Of a stretch of 33,013 nt of DNA, positions 25,481-33,013 are shown one piece after another. Origin of the DNA: Planctomycetaceae bacterium (GTDB lineage: Bacteria; Planctomycetota; Phycisphaerae; Phycisphaerales; SM1A02). Each line of letters opens with the position of its first letter. Positions within the stretch are counted from its first letter, which is position 1. The position numbers were made by a program, and so were the translations under genes. The notes beneath the pieces were generated by a model. The model was given only the letters and a program-made list of their open reading frames with translations, did no database searches and had not been told where the DNA came from. The DNA lies in contig JAIXVI010000132.1 of NCBI GenBank assembly GCA_027483065.1, positions 1-33,013 on the forward strand, in the 5' to 3' direction.

Positions 25481-26347
25481 ATGCAGCCCACCGCTTCCAA
25501 CACCCAGCATGCGTTGCCGCCGATCGGCCTGATCGCTGGTCAAGGCCGATTGCCGGTGCTCGTCGCCGAGGGCATTCGCGCTGCTGGCCGAAAGGTCGCG
25601 TGTATCGGGTTGCACGATCAGTTCGTGCCTGAACTCCCCTCCCACTGCGATTTCTTCGAGACCGCGGGCGTCGTCCAACTCGGCCGATGGCTGCGCCTCG
25701 CGCGGAAGTTCGGCATACGCGACACGGTCATGGTCGGTCGCGTGGCGAAGGCGCGCATGCATGACCCGCTGAAGTTGTTCCGCCAACTTCCCGACTGGCG
25801 CGCGGTCAACCTTTGGTACCGCAAGCTCCGCCACGACCGACGCAGCGCGACGCTCCTCACCGTCCTCGCCGATGACCTCGCGAAAGAGGGCCTCGTCCTG
25901 ATCGACTCCACCACGTACATTCCCGATCACATGGCCCGCGAAGGCACGATGACCAAGCGCGAACCCTCCGCTGAACAGCGGAGCGACATCCAGTTTGGCT
26001 GGCCGCTTTTGCGGCAAATCGGCTCGCTTGATGTTGGACAAGCGATTGCCGTCCGCGAGAAGGACGTGATCGCCGTCGAAGCCGTCGAAGGCACCGATCG
26101 CATGATCGAGCGCGCAGGGCAACTCTGCCGTCGCCGCGGGTGGACGCTGCTCAAAACCGCGCGTCCTGGCCACGACATGCGCGCCGACGTTCCAACGATT
26201 GGCGTTTCCACGATCGAGAACATGCATCGCGCGGGCGGCGGCTGCATCGCGATTGGCGTCGGGCGAGTCATCATCGTCGACTTCCCTGCCGTCATCGACG
26301 CGGCGGATCGCGCGGGTATCGCGATCGTTGGCGTGCGCGATGAGTGA
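25481..26347 (+). CDS. lpxI: UDP-2,3-diacylglucosamine pyrophosphatase LpxI
   Basis: LpxI hydrolyses UDP-2,3-diacyl-GlcN to lipid X in lipid A synthesis, replacing LpxH in many bacteria. The 288-residue protein has the N-terminal domain (PPIGLIAGQGRLPVLVAEG) and the C-terminal DUF1009 domain with IAVREKDVIAVEAVEGTDRM (189-208) and DMRADVPTIG (232-241), the region that includes the catalytic Asp in characterised LpxI. The length is typical. No clear Shine-Dalgarno is visible for ATG 25481. It implies that the cell makes lipid A or a related glycolipid; other lpx genes are not in the window. Confidence 0.93.
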   Translation: MQPTASNTQHALPPIGLIAGQGRLPVLVAEGIRAAGRKVACIGLHDQFVPELPSHCDFFETAGVVQLGRWLRLARKFGIRDTVMVGRVAKARMHDPLKLFRQLPDWRAVNLWYRKLRHDRRSATLLTVLADDLAKEGLVLIDSTTYIPDHMAREGTMTKREPSAEQRSDIQFGWPLLRQIGSLDVGQAIAVREKDVIAVEAVEGTDRMIERAGQLCRRRGWTLLKTARPGHDMRADVPTIGVSTIENMHRAGGGCIAIGVGRVIIVDFPAVIDAADRAGIAIVGVRDE

Positions 26348-26488
26348 GATACGACGTCCGCTGGCGCTCAAATCCAATACCGTTGATTGCGTCATTGTGA
26401 ACATCTTGCTTCCGAATACACCGAAAATTCGCTAGCCTTCAACGACGGTCGCTGCCGCTCTTCCTTGAGGCAGGCGCGAGCCGCTCCT

Positions 26489-26507
26489 TTGGAGGTGGCC
26501 GATGATG
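26489..26507 (+). promoter_or_regulatory. Ribosome-binding site with two candidate starts
   Basis: GGAGGT (26491-26496) precedes ATGATG. The first ATG (26502) is five bases away and the second (26505) eight, so the second may be the real start; the protein differs by one residue. Confidence 0.7.
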
Positions 26508-27638
26508 GACAGCCGGCAACAAGCGAACGAGAGCCTCGCGCCGATCGCGCGCGACACCATCCTTGTGCTCGGCGGACCGAGCGCGGGTAAGACGGTGTGG
26601 ATCGCGCGACTGCTCGACGCGCTTCGCACACCGACGACGCTGATGAACGGTCGTATCTCTGATGGCGAAGGTTGGAGTTCTGGCGTTGGGAACTCAACCC
26701 TGCACTGCGAGTTCGCCGACGCCATCACGAAGCGCCGGAATGAGTCCATCAATGAAGCGCTCGCCGGACGACAGTGGCCGACGCCAACACAAGATCCAGT
26801 CGAACACGTCATGGACTTCGTCATGACGGGCGAAGGAGTCAAGACGCCGCGGCGACGCATTACGCTCGTAGATTTGCCGGGATCCGCGCTGCTTGCTGCG
26901 TTCGCGCCGAGTAATCCGAGCACGCTGACGATTGGATGGACCGTTGGGAATCAACTTGCGCGCACCGCCGCTGTTGTATTGCTCGTTGATCCCACGCAAG
27001 TCGTTGAGCGTACGCGTGAGTCGATCGATCTCACCAACGCGACCGTCGCGATGCTCGAGCACCTTCGCGCAAGCCCCGAAGGTCGCTCGATTCCACTCGC
27101 GATCATCCTGTCGAAGGGCGATCGCGGCTACAAGACAATCATGAGAGAAGGCGGCGTTCGATTGTTCGCCGAGCGACACCTTCGTTCCATCCTCGATGCC
27201 GCTGATTCGGCTCGCCTTTACATCTCGAGCGCGACGCGCTCGCGACTCGTTGCACCGGGCTATCGCGAACCCTCGACGCGACGACCTGTCGAAAACCTGA
27301 TCGAACCGATGTACTTTCTGCTCGGAACGATCGACCGAATCGACACGATTCGACAACGCGCAGCGATGGTCATGCAGGCGGATGCTCGTCGTCGTGGCGC
27401 CGGAGAAACTGCGGGCTTGGCGGCCGCGGAAAGATCGAACGCGAGGGCGAGAAAGGTGGAGATTCCCGCGTACGCGTGGGTGATTTTCAGCGCGGGCATG
27501 CTTCTCTTCCTCCTCGTCTCGGGTCGCGCAGCGATCCGCGCAGGAGCGCCTTCCAACGCGGCGACCACCTCTTCCGCGACGCCTGCAGCTGCCGATCAGT
27601 CCACCAATCAACCCGCACGGAGCGAGCGCACGCCATGA
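26502..27638 (+). CDS. Membrane-anchored P-loop GTPase-like protein
   Basis: A 378-residue protein with a P-loop GGPSAGKT (24-31), a Walker-B/G3-like LVDLPG (122-127), a LLVDPTQ strand (160-166) and a G4-like SKGD (204-207, in place of NKxD or TKxD). This order fits a TRAFAC-type GTPase and resembles the 'double-GTPase' proteins known from bacterial conflict-type loci, but I cannot assign a named family. A single helix near 327-346 is followed by an Ala/Ser/Thr-rich tail, so the GTPase domain is cytoplasmic and C-terminally anchored. The next gene starts inside its stop codon (ATGA, 27635-27638). Upstream lies a 154-bp gap after lpxI. Function unknown. Confidence 0.82.
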   Translation: MMDSRQQANESLAPIARDTILVLGGPSAGKTVWIARLLDALRTPTTLMNGRISDGEGWSSGVGNSTLHCEFADAITKRRNESINEALAGRQWPTPTQDPVEHVMDFVMTGEGVKTPRRRITLVDLPGSALLAAFAPSNPSTLTIGWTVGNQLARTAAVVLLVDPTQVVERTRESIDLTNATVAMLEHLRASPEGRSIPLAIILSKGDRGYKTIMREGGVRLFAERHLRSILDAADSARLYISSATRSRLVAPGYREPSTRRPVENLIEPMYFLLGTIDRIDTIRQRAAMVMQADARRRGAGETAGLAAAERSNARARKVEIPAYAWVIFSAGMLLFLLVSGRAAIRAGAPSNAATTSSATPAAADQSTNQPARSERTP

Positions 27639-28306
27639 CAAGCTCTGGATCTGAAAATCACCGCGAGCAACCCGCACGCGACGAGCGTCGTGAGGGCGAG
27701 CGAGCTGCCGCACCAAGGTCAAACGCAGCCGACCGTCAAGTTTCCGCTCCACGCAGTGAGGAACGGCTCAGTGTCGCTCACGAGGTGACGCTTTCGCTCG
27801 AATGGGAGACCCAACTCGGCGGTCAGGAAGCCGAGCGCGTCGACGAAGCGCTCCGAGCGCGCGACGCTGCTGCGGCCGGCAGCGAGAGCGATCCGGATGA
27901 CGCGCCCGAATCTCTTCACGAATCCGATCATTCGCGCGACGCACAACGCCCGCGACGCAACGACGTCGACCGTGAACTCGAACTTGGTTTCGATCGCACA
28001 TTGCTCGACCCGGCAAACGCAACCCTTCGTGGAGTCGAATCGCCACTCGTTGCCCCGAAAGGTGGCGGAACGGCGCGCGGGCGCGAGCGCACGTCGGACG
28101 AGGGCTTTCGATTCTCAGGTGCTTCGATGAGTTTTGGACAAATCGTCGTCGTCGAGCGCCGCGACTATCCAACCGACGCGATCCCGCTCGAAGGCACCGA
28201 GCCCGAGTCGCCAATCGAGGTGAACCGCACAGCGACGCGCCTTCTCGTCGCGAGCGGTATCGCGGCGGCATTGCTTGGCTTCACCCTCTTCGTCGTCATG
28301 GGATAA
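27635..28306 (+). CDS. Tail-anchored acidic protein, partner of the GTPase
   Basis: ATG 27635 overlaps the stop of the GTPase gene and gives 223 residues. The N-terminal 190 are hydrophilic, Arg/Glu/Asp/Ser-rich and probably disordered; one possible ordered segment is SVAHEVTLSLEWE (near 46-58), another GFRFSGASMSFGQIVVVERRD. The last 22 residues (RLLVASGIAAALLGF and on to the end) form one helix, ending at the terminus. The protein is therefore tail-anchored with its bulk in the cytoplasm. I recognise no family. Coupling to the GTPase suggests a receptor, regulator or effector of it. Confidence 0.72.
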   Translation: MTSSGSENHREQPARDERREGERAAAPRSNAADRQVSAPRSEERLSVAHEVTLSLEWETQLGGQEAERVDEALRARDAAAAGSESDPDDAPESLHESDHSRDAQRPRRNDVDRELELGFDRTLLDPANATLRGVESPLVAPKGGGTARGRERTSDEGFRFSGASMSFGQIVVVERRDYPTDAIPLEGTEPESPIEVNRTATRLLVASGIAAALLGFTLFVVMG

Positions 28307-28462
28307 GGGTGTTTCGCCTGGTTTTCAGGGAATGGCGTTCGACGCTCGAACGTGATCATCGCGTCGCGTACAGCTTCGCTGAACGATTCCCGCACACAAA
28401 GCGGCGCTCCCAGAGGTGGCGTCGATCGACACCATCGCCAGCCCAATTCGCTCAAGATTTGC

Positions 28463-28484
28463 AGCCCGCAAGCCCGGGCTTTTT
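28463..28484 (+). terminator. Rho-independent terminator after the GTPase operon
   Basis: agcccg (28463-28468) pairs with cgggct (28475-28480) around a six-base loop and runs into TTTT. It ends the two-gene unit about 160 bp after its last stop and separates it from gyrA. Confidence 0.7.
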
Positions 28485-28669
28485 GGCCATGAAACCGCCT
28501 CAGGGACTACACTGTCGACCCCGCCGGAAATCCGCGTTTTCGCGGCTCCTTCGGGGGCTCTGCCTGCACGTCGCCGACCTCTTCTCGACTGCGCTCCAAC
28601 GGTCGTGATTTCAGGTGGCGTGCGTGTTGAGTGCGAGCGTGTTCGCAGTGGACGCGTTCGAAGTTTGAA

Positions 28670-28690
28670 GTTGATGGCTGATGGTTGATG
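28670..28690. repeat. Three 7-bp tandem units before gyrA
   Basis: gttgatg, gctgatg and gttgatg follow one another about 45 bases before the gyrA start, in its leader. It is a minisatellite-like run whose copy number could change the spacing between promoter and ribosome-binding site. Confidence 0.6.
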
Positions 28691-28733
28691 TGTGTTTGCT
28701 CGTCAAGACGGTTCGCTGAAAGGACCCATGTTC

Positions 28734-31454
28734 ATGTCCGACGAAATCAAGGCTGAGGGATCTCCGGCACAACCTTCCGACGACAAGAAGCCCGCTGATT
28801 CTTTTGCGCCCCTTGCGCACCCCGGCTTCGACAACATCGTCGATCTCGATATCGATCGCGAGCTCCACGAGAGTTACCTCACCTACGCGATGAGCACGAT
28901 CATGGATCGCGCTCTCCCCGATGTGCGCGATGGCCTCAAGCCTTCGCAACGACGCATCCTCGTGGCGATGAACGACCTCAAGCTTTCGCCCGGGCGCAAG
29001 CAGATCAAGTGCGCGAAGATCTGCGGCGACACCAGCGGTAACTACCACCCGCACGGCGAAAGCGTGATCTACCCAACGCTCGTGAACATGGGCCAAGACT
29101 GGAAGGCCCGGTACATGTTCGTCGACAAGCAAGGAAACTTCGGCTCGATTGAAGGCGATCCGCCGGCCGCGATGCGTTACACCGAAGCGCGTATGACGCA
29201 CGCCGCGATGGCGATGATGGAAGATCTCGACAAAGAGACCGTCGATTTCAAACCAAACTACGACGAACGCTTGATGGAGCCGTGCGTCCTGCCAGGCAAG
29301 TTTCCGAACTTGCTTGTGAATGGATCGTCCGGCATTGCGGTCGGCATGTCGAGCACGATGCCGCCGCACAATGTGCGCGAGATCTGCGCGGCGATTGTCG
29401 CAACGATTGATGATCCGCTCATTGCCGTGGATCGCTTGATGGAGTTGGTGCCTGGCCCTGATTTCCCGACGGGCGGCATCATCATGGGTCGTCGCGGCAT
29501 CATGGAGGCGTATTCCTCAGGCCGCGGTCGCATCGTCGTCCGTGGTCGTGTGACGCACCAGAAGTCCGCTGGTCGCGATGTGATCGTGATCGATGAGATT
29601 CCGTATCAAGTTTCGCAATCAGCACTCATCGAGAAGATCGTCGAGGCCCACAAAGAAGGCCGCATCGAAGATATCTCGCAAGTTCAGAATCACTCGGGTC
29701 GTGATGCGCGTACACGAATCCAGATCGTGCTCAAGAAGGGCGCAGATCCAGCGACCGTTGAGAAGCAACTCTACGAATTCACGCCGCTTCAATCGAGCTT
29801 CTCGATTCAGAACATCGCGCTCGTGAAGCATCAACCGCGCACACTTTCGCTGCGCCAGTTGATTCAGTGCTACATCGATCACCGCTGCGAAGTCATTCGT
29901 CGACGCTGCGAGTTCGAGTTGCGTCAAGCGCGCCAAGCCGCGCACAAGTTGGAAGGTCTGATCTACGCAGTTTGCGACATCGACGAAGTCATTCGACTCA
30001 TTCGCACGAGCCGTACGCGTGAAGAGGCCATTCAGCGGCTCATGGAGCGCGCGTTCCGCATTTCGCCGAGCTATTCGCGCATCGAACTCGTGCCGGAACG
30101 CTTGATCGCTCGCGCTGAGAAGGCCTTCGCCGACGGCAACGGCGGCGTGCGACTCACGCGCGTGCAAGCCGATGCCATTGGCGCGCTGCGCTTGATCCAA
30201 CTCGTTGGCCTCGAGATCGAGAAACTCGCGAGCGAACTCAACGAGCTCCTCGCAAAGATCGATGAACTCGAAGCGATTCTCGCGGACGCCGCGAAGATTC
30301 TCGCGATTGTGCGCGCCGATACGCTCGCGCTCGCGGAACGTTTCGGCGACGAGCGTCTTACCTCGATTGAAGGCAACGAAGCCGAAGATTTCGAGATGGG
30401 CGAGCTCGTCCCGCAGCACGTCTGCGTGGTGACGGTGAGTCACGCGGGGTACATCAAGCGTTTGCCGCTTGACACCTATCGCACGCAAGGGCGCGGCGGT
30501 AAGGGCATCAAGGGCGCCGAGCAGCGCGATGATGACTACACCGAACACGTCATGGTCTGCGGCTCGCACGATGACCTTTTGTGTTTCACCGATACGGGCC
30601 GCGTTTTCCGCATCAAAGTTTGGCAAATCCCCGAGCAGGCGCGCACGGCGAAGGGCCGCGCGATCGTGAATCTCTTGGAACTGCGCGAAGGCGAGAAGGT
30701 CAAGACCTTCCTTCCGATCGAAGATTTCGAGAAGAAAGAGGATTACCTCGTCTTCGCGACGCAGAAGGGCCGCGTGAAGCGCACGAGCCTCAAGGATTAC
30801 CGCAACGTCAATCGCGGCGGCATCATCGCCATCGCGCTCAACGATGGCGACAATCTTGTCGGCGTGATTTCCACGTCCGGCGCGGATCACGTCCTTCTCG
30901 CGACGAAGGAAGGCATGGCGATTCGCTTCGAAGAAGACGATGCGCGCGTGATGGGCCGCGACACCGCGGGCGTCAAGGGCATCGAACTCGCAGACTCGGA
31001 CGCCGTCGTTGGCATCGTGCGTTGTGATGACGTGCGCGCACTGCTCACGGTCACTTCGCGCGGCTTCGGCAAGCGCACGGCGTTTGGCGAGTATCTCGTC
31101 CAGAGCGAAGATGGCTCGACACGCGCACAATCGCGCGGTGGCAAGGGGCGCATCGATATTCAGACAAACGACAAGAACGGCGAAGTTGTCGCCGTGCTTC
31201 CGATCGCGGCGAGTGATTCGGTTGTCGTCATTTCTTCGAGCGGCATGCTTGTTCGTACGCCTGCGGCAGAGATTCGCGAGGTCGGACGTAACACGCAAGG
31301 CGTGCGTGTCGTGCGACTCAAGGATGGCGATCAGGTCGTTGGCATCGCAAGCGCTCCGATGGAAGAGGGCGAAATCGCAGAGTCGAGCGGCGACGCTGGC
31401 ACAGCACCCGAAGCGGGCGATGCGTCAGGACAGACCGAAGCAGGACAGCCCTAA
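28734..31454 (+). CDS. gyrA: DNA gyrase subunit A
   Basis: GyrA is the DNA-breaking subunit of gyrase. ATG 28734 is chosen because GAAAGGA ends nine bases before it; ATG 28728 or 28692 would add residues. At 906 residues it has a 25-residue N-terminal extension over E. coli. The winged-helix domain has Tyr149 ([10 protein letters not shown]) as the catalytic residue. The quinolone region reads [13 protein letters not shown]: Ser110 equals E. coli Ser83, but Glu109 and Pro114 replace Asp82 and Asp87. The C-terminal beta-pinwheel has a gyrase box QGRGGKG (585-591), so it is gyrase rather than topoisomerase IV. The tail is acidic. gyrB is not adjacent; exbD follows after 3 bp. Confidence 0.96.
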   Translation: MSDEIKAEGSPAQPSDDKKPADSFAPLAHPGFDNIVDLDIDRELHESYLTYAMSTIMDRALPDVRDGLKPSQRRILVAMNDLKLSPGRKQIKCAKICGDTSGNYHPHGESVIYPTLVNMGQDWKARYMFVDKQGNFGSIEGDPPAAMRYTEARMTHAAMAMMEDLDKETVDFKPNYDERLMEPCVLPGKFPNLLVNGSSGIAVGMSSTMPPHNVREICAAIVATIDDPLIAVDRLMELVPGPDFPTGGIIMGRRGIMEAYSSGRGRIVVRGRVTHQKSAGRDVIVIDEIPYQVSQSALIEKIVEAHKEGRIEDISQVQNHSGRDARTRIQIVLKKGADPATVEKQLYEFTPLQSSFSIQNIALVKHQPRTLSLRQLIQCYIDHRCEVIRRRCEFELRQARQAAHKLEGLIYAVCDIDEVIRLIRTSRTREEAIQRLMERAFRISPSYSRIELVPERLIARAEKAFADGNGGVRLTRVQADAIGALRLIQLVGLEIEKLASELNELLAKIDELEAILADAAKILAIVRADTLALAERFGDERLTSIEGNEAEDFEMGELVPQHVCVVTVSHAGYIKRLPLDTYRTQGRGGKGIKGAEQRDDDYTEHVMVCGSHDDLLCFTDTGRVFRIKVWQIPEQARTAKGRAIVNLLELREGEKVKTFLPIEDFEKKEDYLVFATQKGRVKRTSLKDYRNVNRGGIIAIALNDGDNLVGVISTSGADHVLLATKEGMAIRFEEDDARVMGRDTAGVKGIELADSDAVVGIVRCDDVRALLTVTSRGFGKRTAFGEYLVQSEDGSTRAQSRGGKGRIDIQTNDKNGEVVAVLPIAASDSVVVISSSGMLVRTPAAEIREVGRNTQGVRVVRLKDGDQVVGIASAPMEEGEIAESSGDAGTAPEAGDASGQTEAGQP

Positions 31455-31457
31455 CCC

Positions 31458-32009
31458 ATGTTCCGTATCCGACGAGTCCCCCACGAACCTCGCATCGAGC
31501 TCGCGCCGCTGATCGACGTGATGCTCTTCTTGCTCACGTTCTTCATCTACAGCGTGATGATGATGGAACGCGTTGACCTCGTGCCGATGGAGTTGAAGAC
31601 GTACCAATCAGGCAAGGCTGCGAAGCCCTCGCCTGCCGCGACGATCTCGGTCGATCTCAACGGTCGTCTCTACCTTGATCGCGCACCGGTCGCACTCGAC
31701 GAACTCGCATCGCGCCTCGAGGAAATTCGCGCGACCGCGCCAGATCTCGTCGTCTATCTCGCACTCGCCGACGGCAACGCGGACGTCGATCGTTCCGCAC
31801 TTCTCCTCGATGTGTGGGATCGCCTCCAACCGGGCAAGTTCAACGTGAATATCGTCGGGCGACAACGTCGAGGTTCGGTGATCCGCGACGCGGAAACTCC
31901 GGCAACTTCACCGCCCGCGGTTGGACCAACCGCGCCCGCCGGACTACCGTCGGGTTCTGCAGCCTCAACGCCCGCGACGCAGCCGCCCACGCCGACTTCC
32001 ACGCCGTAA
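31458..32009 (+). CDS. exbD: ExbD/TolR family proton-channel component
   Basis: ExbD works with ExbB to power TonB-type proteins using proton flow. The 183-residue protein has a short cytoplasmic N-terminus, one helix with the key Asp20 (PLIDVMLFLLTFFI), and a periplasmic domain to about residue 140 (SVDLNGRLYLDRAPVALDEL, then LALADGNADVD). The last 45 residues are a Pro/Thr/Ala-rich extension unlike typical ExbD. It starts three bases after the gyrA stop, so it probably depends on gyrA transcription. No ExbB gene is in the window; the next gene encodes a TonB/TolA-like protein. Confidence 0.9.
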   Translation: MFRIRRVPHEPRIELAPLIDVMLFLLTFFIYSVMMMERVDLVPMELKTYQSGKAAKPSPAATISVDLNGRLYLDRAPVALDELASRLEEIRATAPDLVVYLALADGNADVDRSALLLDVWDRLQPGKFNVNIVGRQRRGSVIRDAETPATSPPAVGPTAPAGLPSGSAASTPATQPPTPTSTP

Positions 32010-32141
32010 CGATTCGATCGCGTTCGATCGAGCGCGCGAAAGACAAACCCAAGTTCGAAACGAACACGCCAACAAACACCGAGACGAACGCTCGCAGATC
32101 GCCATTCGACGCCCCCGCTGCACTCAAACCTTTCACGTTTT

Positions 32142-33013
32142 ATGACACCTTGGCTCCGCAACAACCTCCCGATCGTCGTGGCGTTCACGCTCAGCGTGCT
32201 GCTCCACGTGTTCGTGTTGTTTCCGGCGCTCGGAATCATGGGTGGAGGCGATCATGCGGCTGATGCAGTCGAAGGTGCTTCGCTTGAACGTGAAATCGAA
32301 GAGCCGCGCGACGACGCGTCAGGTGAAGAACAACGCAATGCAGGTCGCGACGATGCGCAAGCGCGCGATGCGCGAAGTGCAGAGACGGCGCGGCGGGCAC
32401 TGCAAGAACGGCGCAATCGCGATCGCGCACTCCCTCGCGAAGAACAAGAAGAGGTCAAACTCGGTATCGACGAGAGCACCGCGACGACGATGAGCTGGAT
32501 TGGGTACGAGGAGTACCAACAGCATCTCGCGGAACTCGCGGAAGTCGAACAGGCAGCGTTCCGGCTGGAAGTTGCCGCAGGTTCGCGCGGCAGCGAGCAG
32601 TCGCCGCTTCCGCCCGCGGAGCCTGCGCCGTCGGTCGCCATTTCGCCAAATCCAAGCCCACTCCCTTTGCCAGCGGGCGAAGCGGGAAGCACCGCACCAC
32701 TTCCCACAAATCTTGTGCTTGAGCCCGCGAAGGAGCCCTCGAGTACGCCGCCCGCGACCTCACCGACAGAGCCGTCGGTTGCACGCGGGAGCGATGCTGA
32801 GCGCGCGGTTCCACTCTCGCCTCCCGAACCGCCGGCCGCGAATGCGCCCGAGGCTGATCCAGCGAGCGGCGATGCGCCACCCTCTGAATCTGGAACAGAA
32901 GCCGCAGGGCCAGCGACGAAGCCTCAAGATGAGCCTCGCACTGACCCGTCGAGCGACACGCCCACGCCAACCGATCCAAACACGCTTCCACCGAAGTCGC
33001 CGAGCGATGGAAC
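32142..33013 (+). CDS. TonB/TolA-like energy transducer, 5' part
   Basis: An open frame of at least 290 codons that runs off the right edge. ATG 32142 lies 132 bp after exbD, without a good ribosome-binding site. One N-terminal helix (about 10-31) contains SVLLH, an exact S-x3-H (Ser18, His22), the motif by which TonB contacts ExbB-ExbD. A charged region (45-105) follows, then a compact segment (104-142) with TMSWIGYEEYQQHLAELAEVEQAAF-type pattern (117-140), then over 150 residues rich in Pro, Ala, Ser, Glu, as in the periplasm-spanning arm of TonB. The C-terminal domain is outside the window, so TonB and TolA roles cannot be separated. Confidence 0.78.
   Translation, partial: MTPWLRNNLPIVVAFTLSVLLHVFVLFPALGIMGGGDHAADAVEGASLEREIEEPRDDASGEEQRNAGRDDAQARDARSAETARRALQERRNRDRALPREEQEEVKLGIDESTATTMSWIGYEEYQQHLAELAEVEQAAFRLEVAAGSRGSEQSPLPPAEPAPSVAISPNPSPLPLPAGEAGSTAPLPTNLVLEPAKEPSSTPPATSPTEPSVARGSDAERAVPLSPPEPPAANAPEADPASGDAPPSESGTEAAGPATKPQDEPRTDPSSDTPTPTDPNTLPPKSPSDG

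Larger units (their letters stand above)
28307..28733. other. 427-bp gap upstream of gyrA
   Basis: It holds the terminator at 28463-28484, a short 7-bp tandem repeat (28670-28690) and the gyrA ribosome-binding site. I see no further gene and no confident promoter. Confidence 0.55.

Noticed and set aside
29619-31298. Minus-strand open frame of 559 codons opposite gyrA
   Set aside because: It is a complement shadow of a strongly conserved gene, without a ribosome-binding site or domain.
1-33013. CRISPR arrays, insertion sequences, prophage or integron parts
   Set aside because: No regularly spaced repeats with unique spacers, no transposase or integrase, and no terminal inverted repeats were seen; the repeats found are short tandem arrays.

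Overview
The window is GC-rich, gene-dense bacterial chromosome with long acidic, Ala/Pro- and Lys-rich protein extensions. It most likely comes from a planctomycete of the Phycisphaerae type. Grounds: a flagellar switch gene (fliM), the lipid-A-pathway gene lpxI, an EF-P of the TPGNLRAF loop type, a GyrA whose quinolone region ends in YPTLV, and several proteins recognised only as hypothetical. Lineage is inferred from family resemblance, not from a search.

Layout. 1-346: a 57-bp direct repeat and efp's upstream region. 347-901 (+): efp, converging through a hairpin on a minus-strand operon (3841 to 970) of a TVP38/VTT membrane protein, a DUF485 small subunit and an acetate-type sodium:solute symporter, joined by 4-bp overlaps. 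4076-4633 (+): a small lipoprotein with a clear terminator. From 16474 down to 4887 (-) runs a gene-expression cluster: nusA, infB (TTG start), rbfA, a degenerate endonuclease-III-fold protein with a long coiled coil and histone-H1-like tail, a 1225-residue TPR lipoprotein, and yebC. The rbfA, coiled-coil and TPR genes are joined by ATGA overlaps. truB, rimP and ylxR are absent from their usual places. Between nusA and fliM lies an 854-bp gap with a terminator and a hairpin that buries a strong ribosome-binding site ahead of a 41-codon reading frame.

18649-21166 (+): dsbD and a DUF4286 gene. 24765 to 21140 (-): a WecA-type glycosyltransferase and an O-antigen-ligase-like protein. 24786-28306 (+): a LOG-family hydrolase, lpxI, then a two-gene unit of a C-terminally anchored P-loop GTPase-like protein and a tail-anchored acidic protein. 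28734 to the end (+): gyrA, exbD and the 5' part of a TonB/TolA-like gene with the S-x3-H transmembrane motif.

Themes. Translation and transcription factors dominate (EF-P, NusA, IF-2, RbfA, YebC). EF-P and YebC families both act on difficult nascent chains, and proteins encoded here (IF-2, the TonB-like protein) carry proline runs. The second theme is the envelope: LpxI, WecA, O-antigen ligase, DsbD, ExbD/TonB and two lipoproteins point to a Gram-negative outer membrane. The best candidates for undescribed biology are the GTPase/tail-anchored pair (26502-28306), the histone-tailed HhH protein (9381-11024), and the structured nusA-fliM gap.
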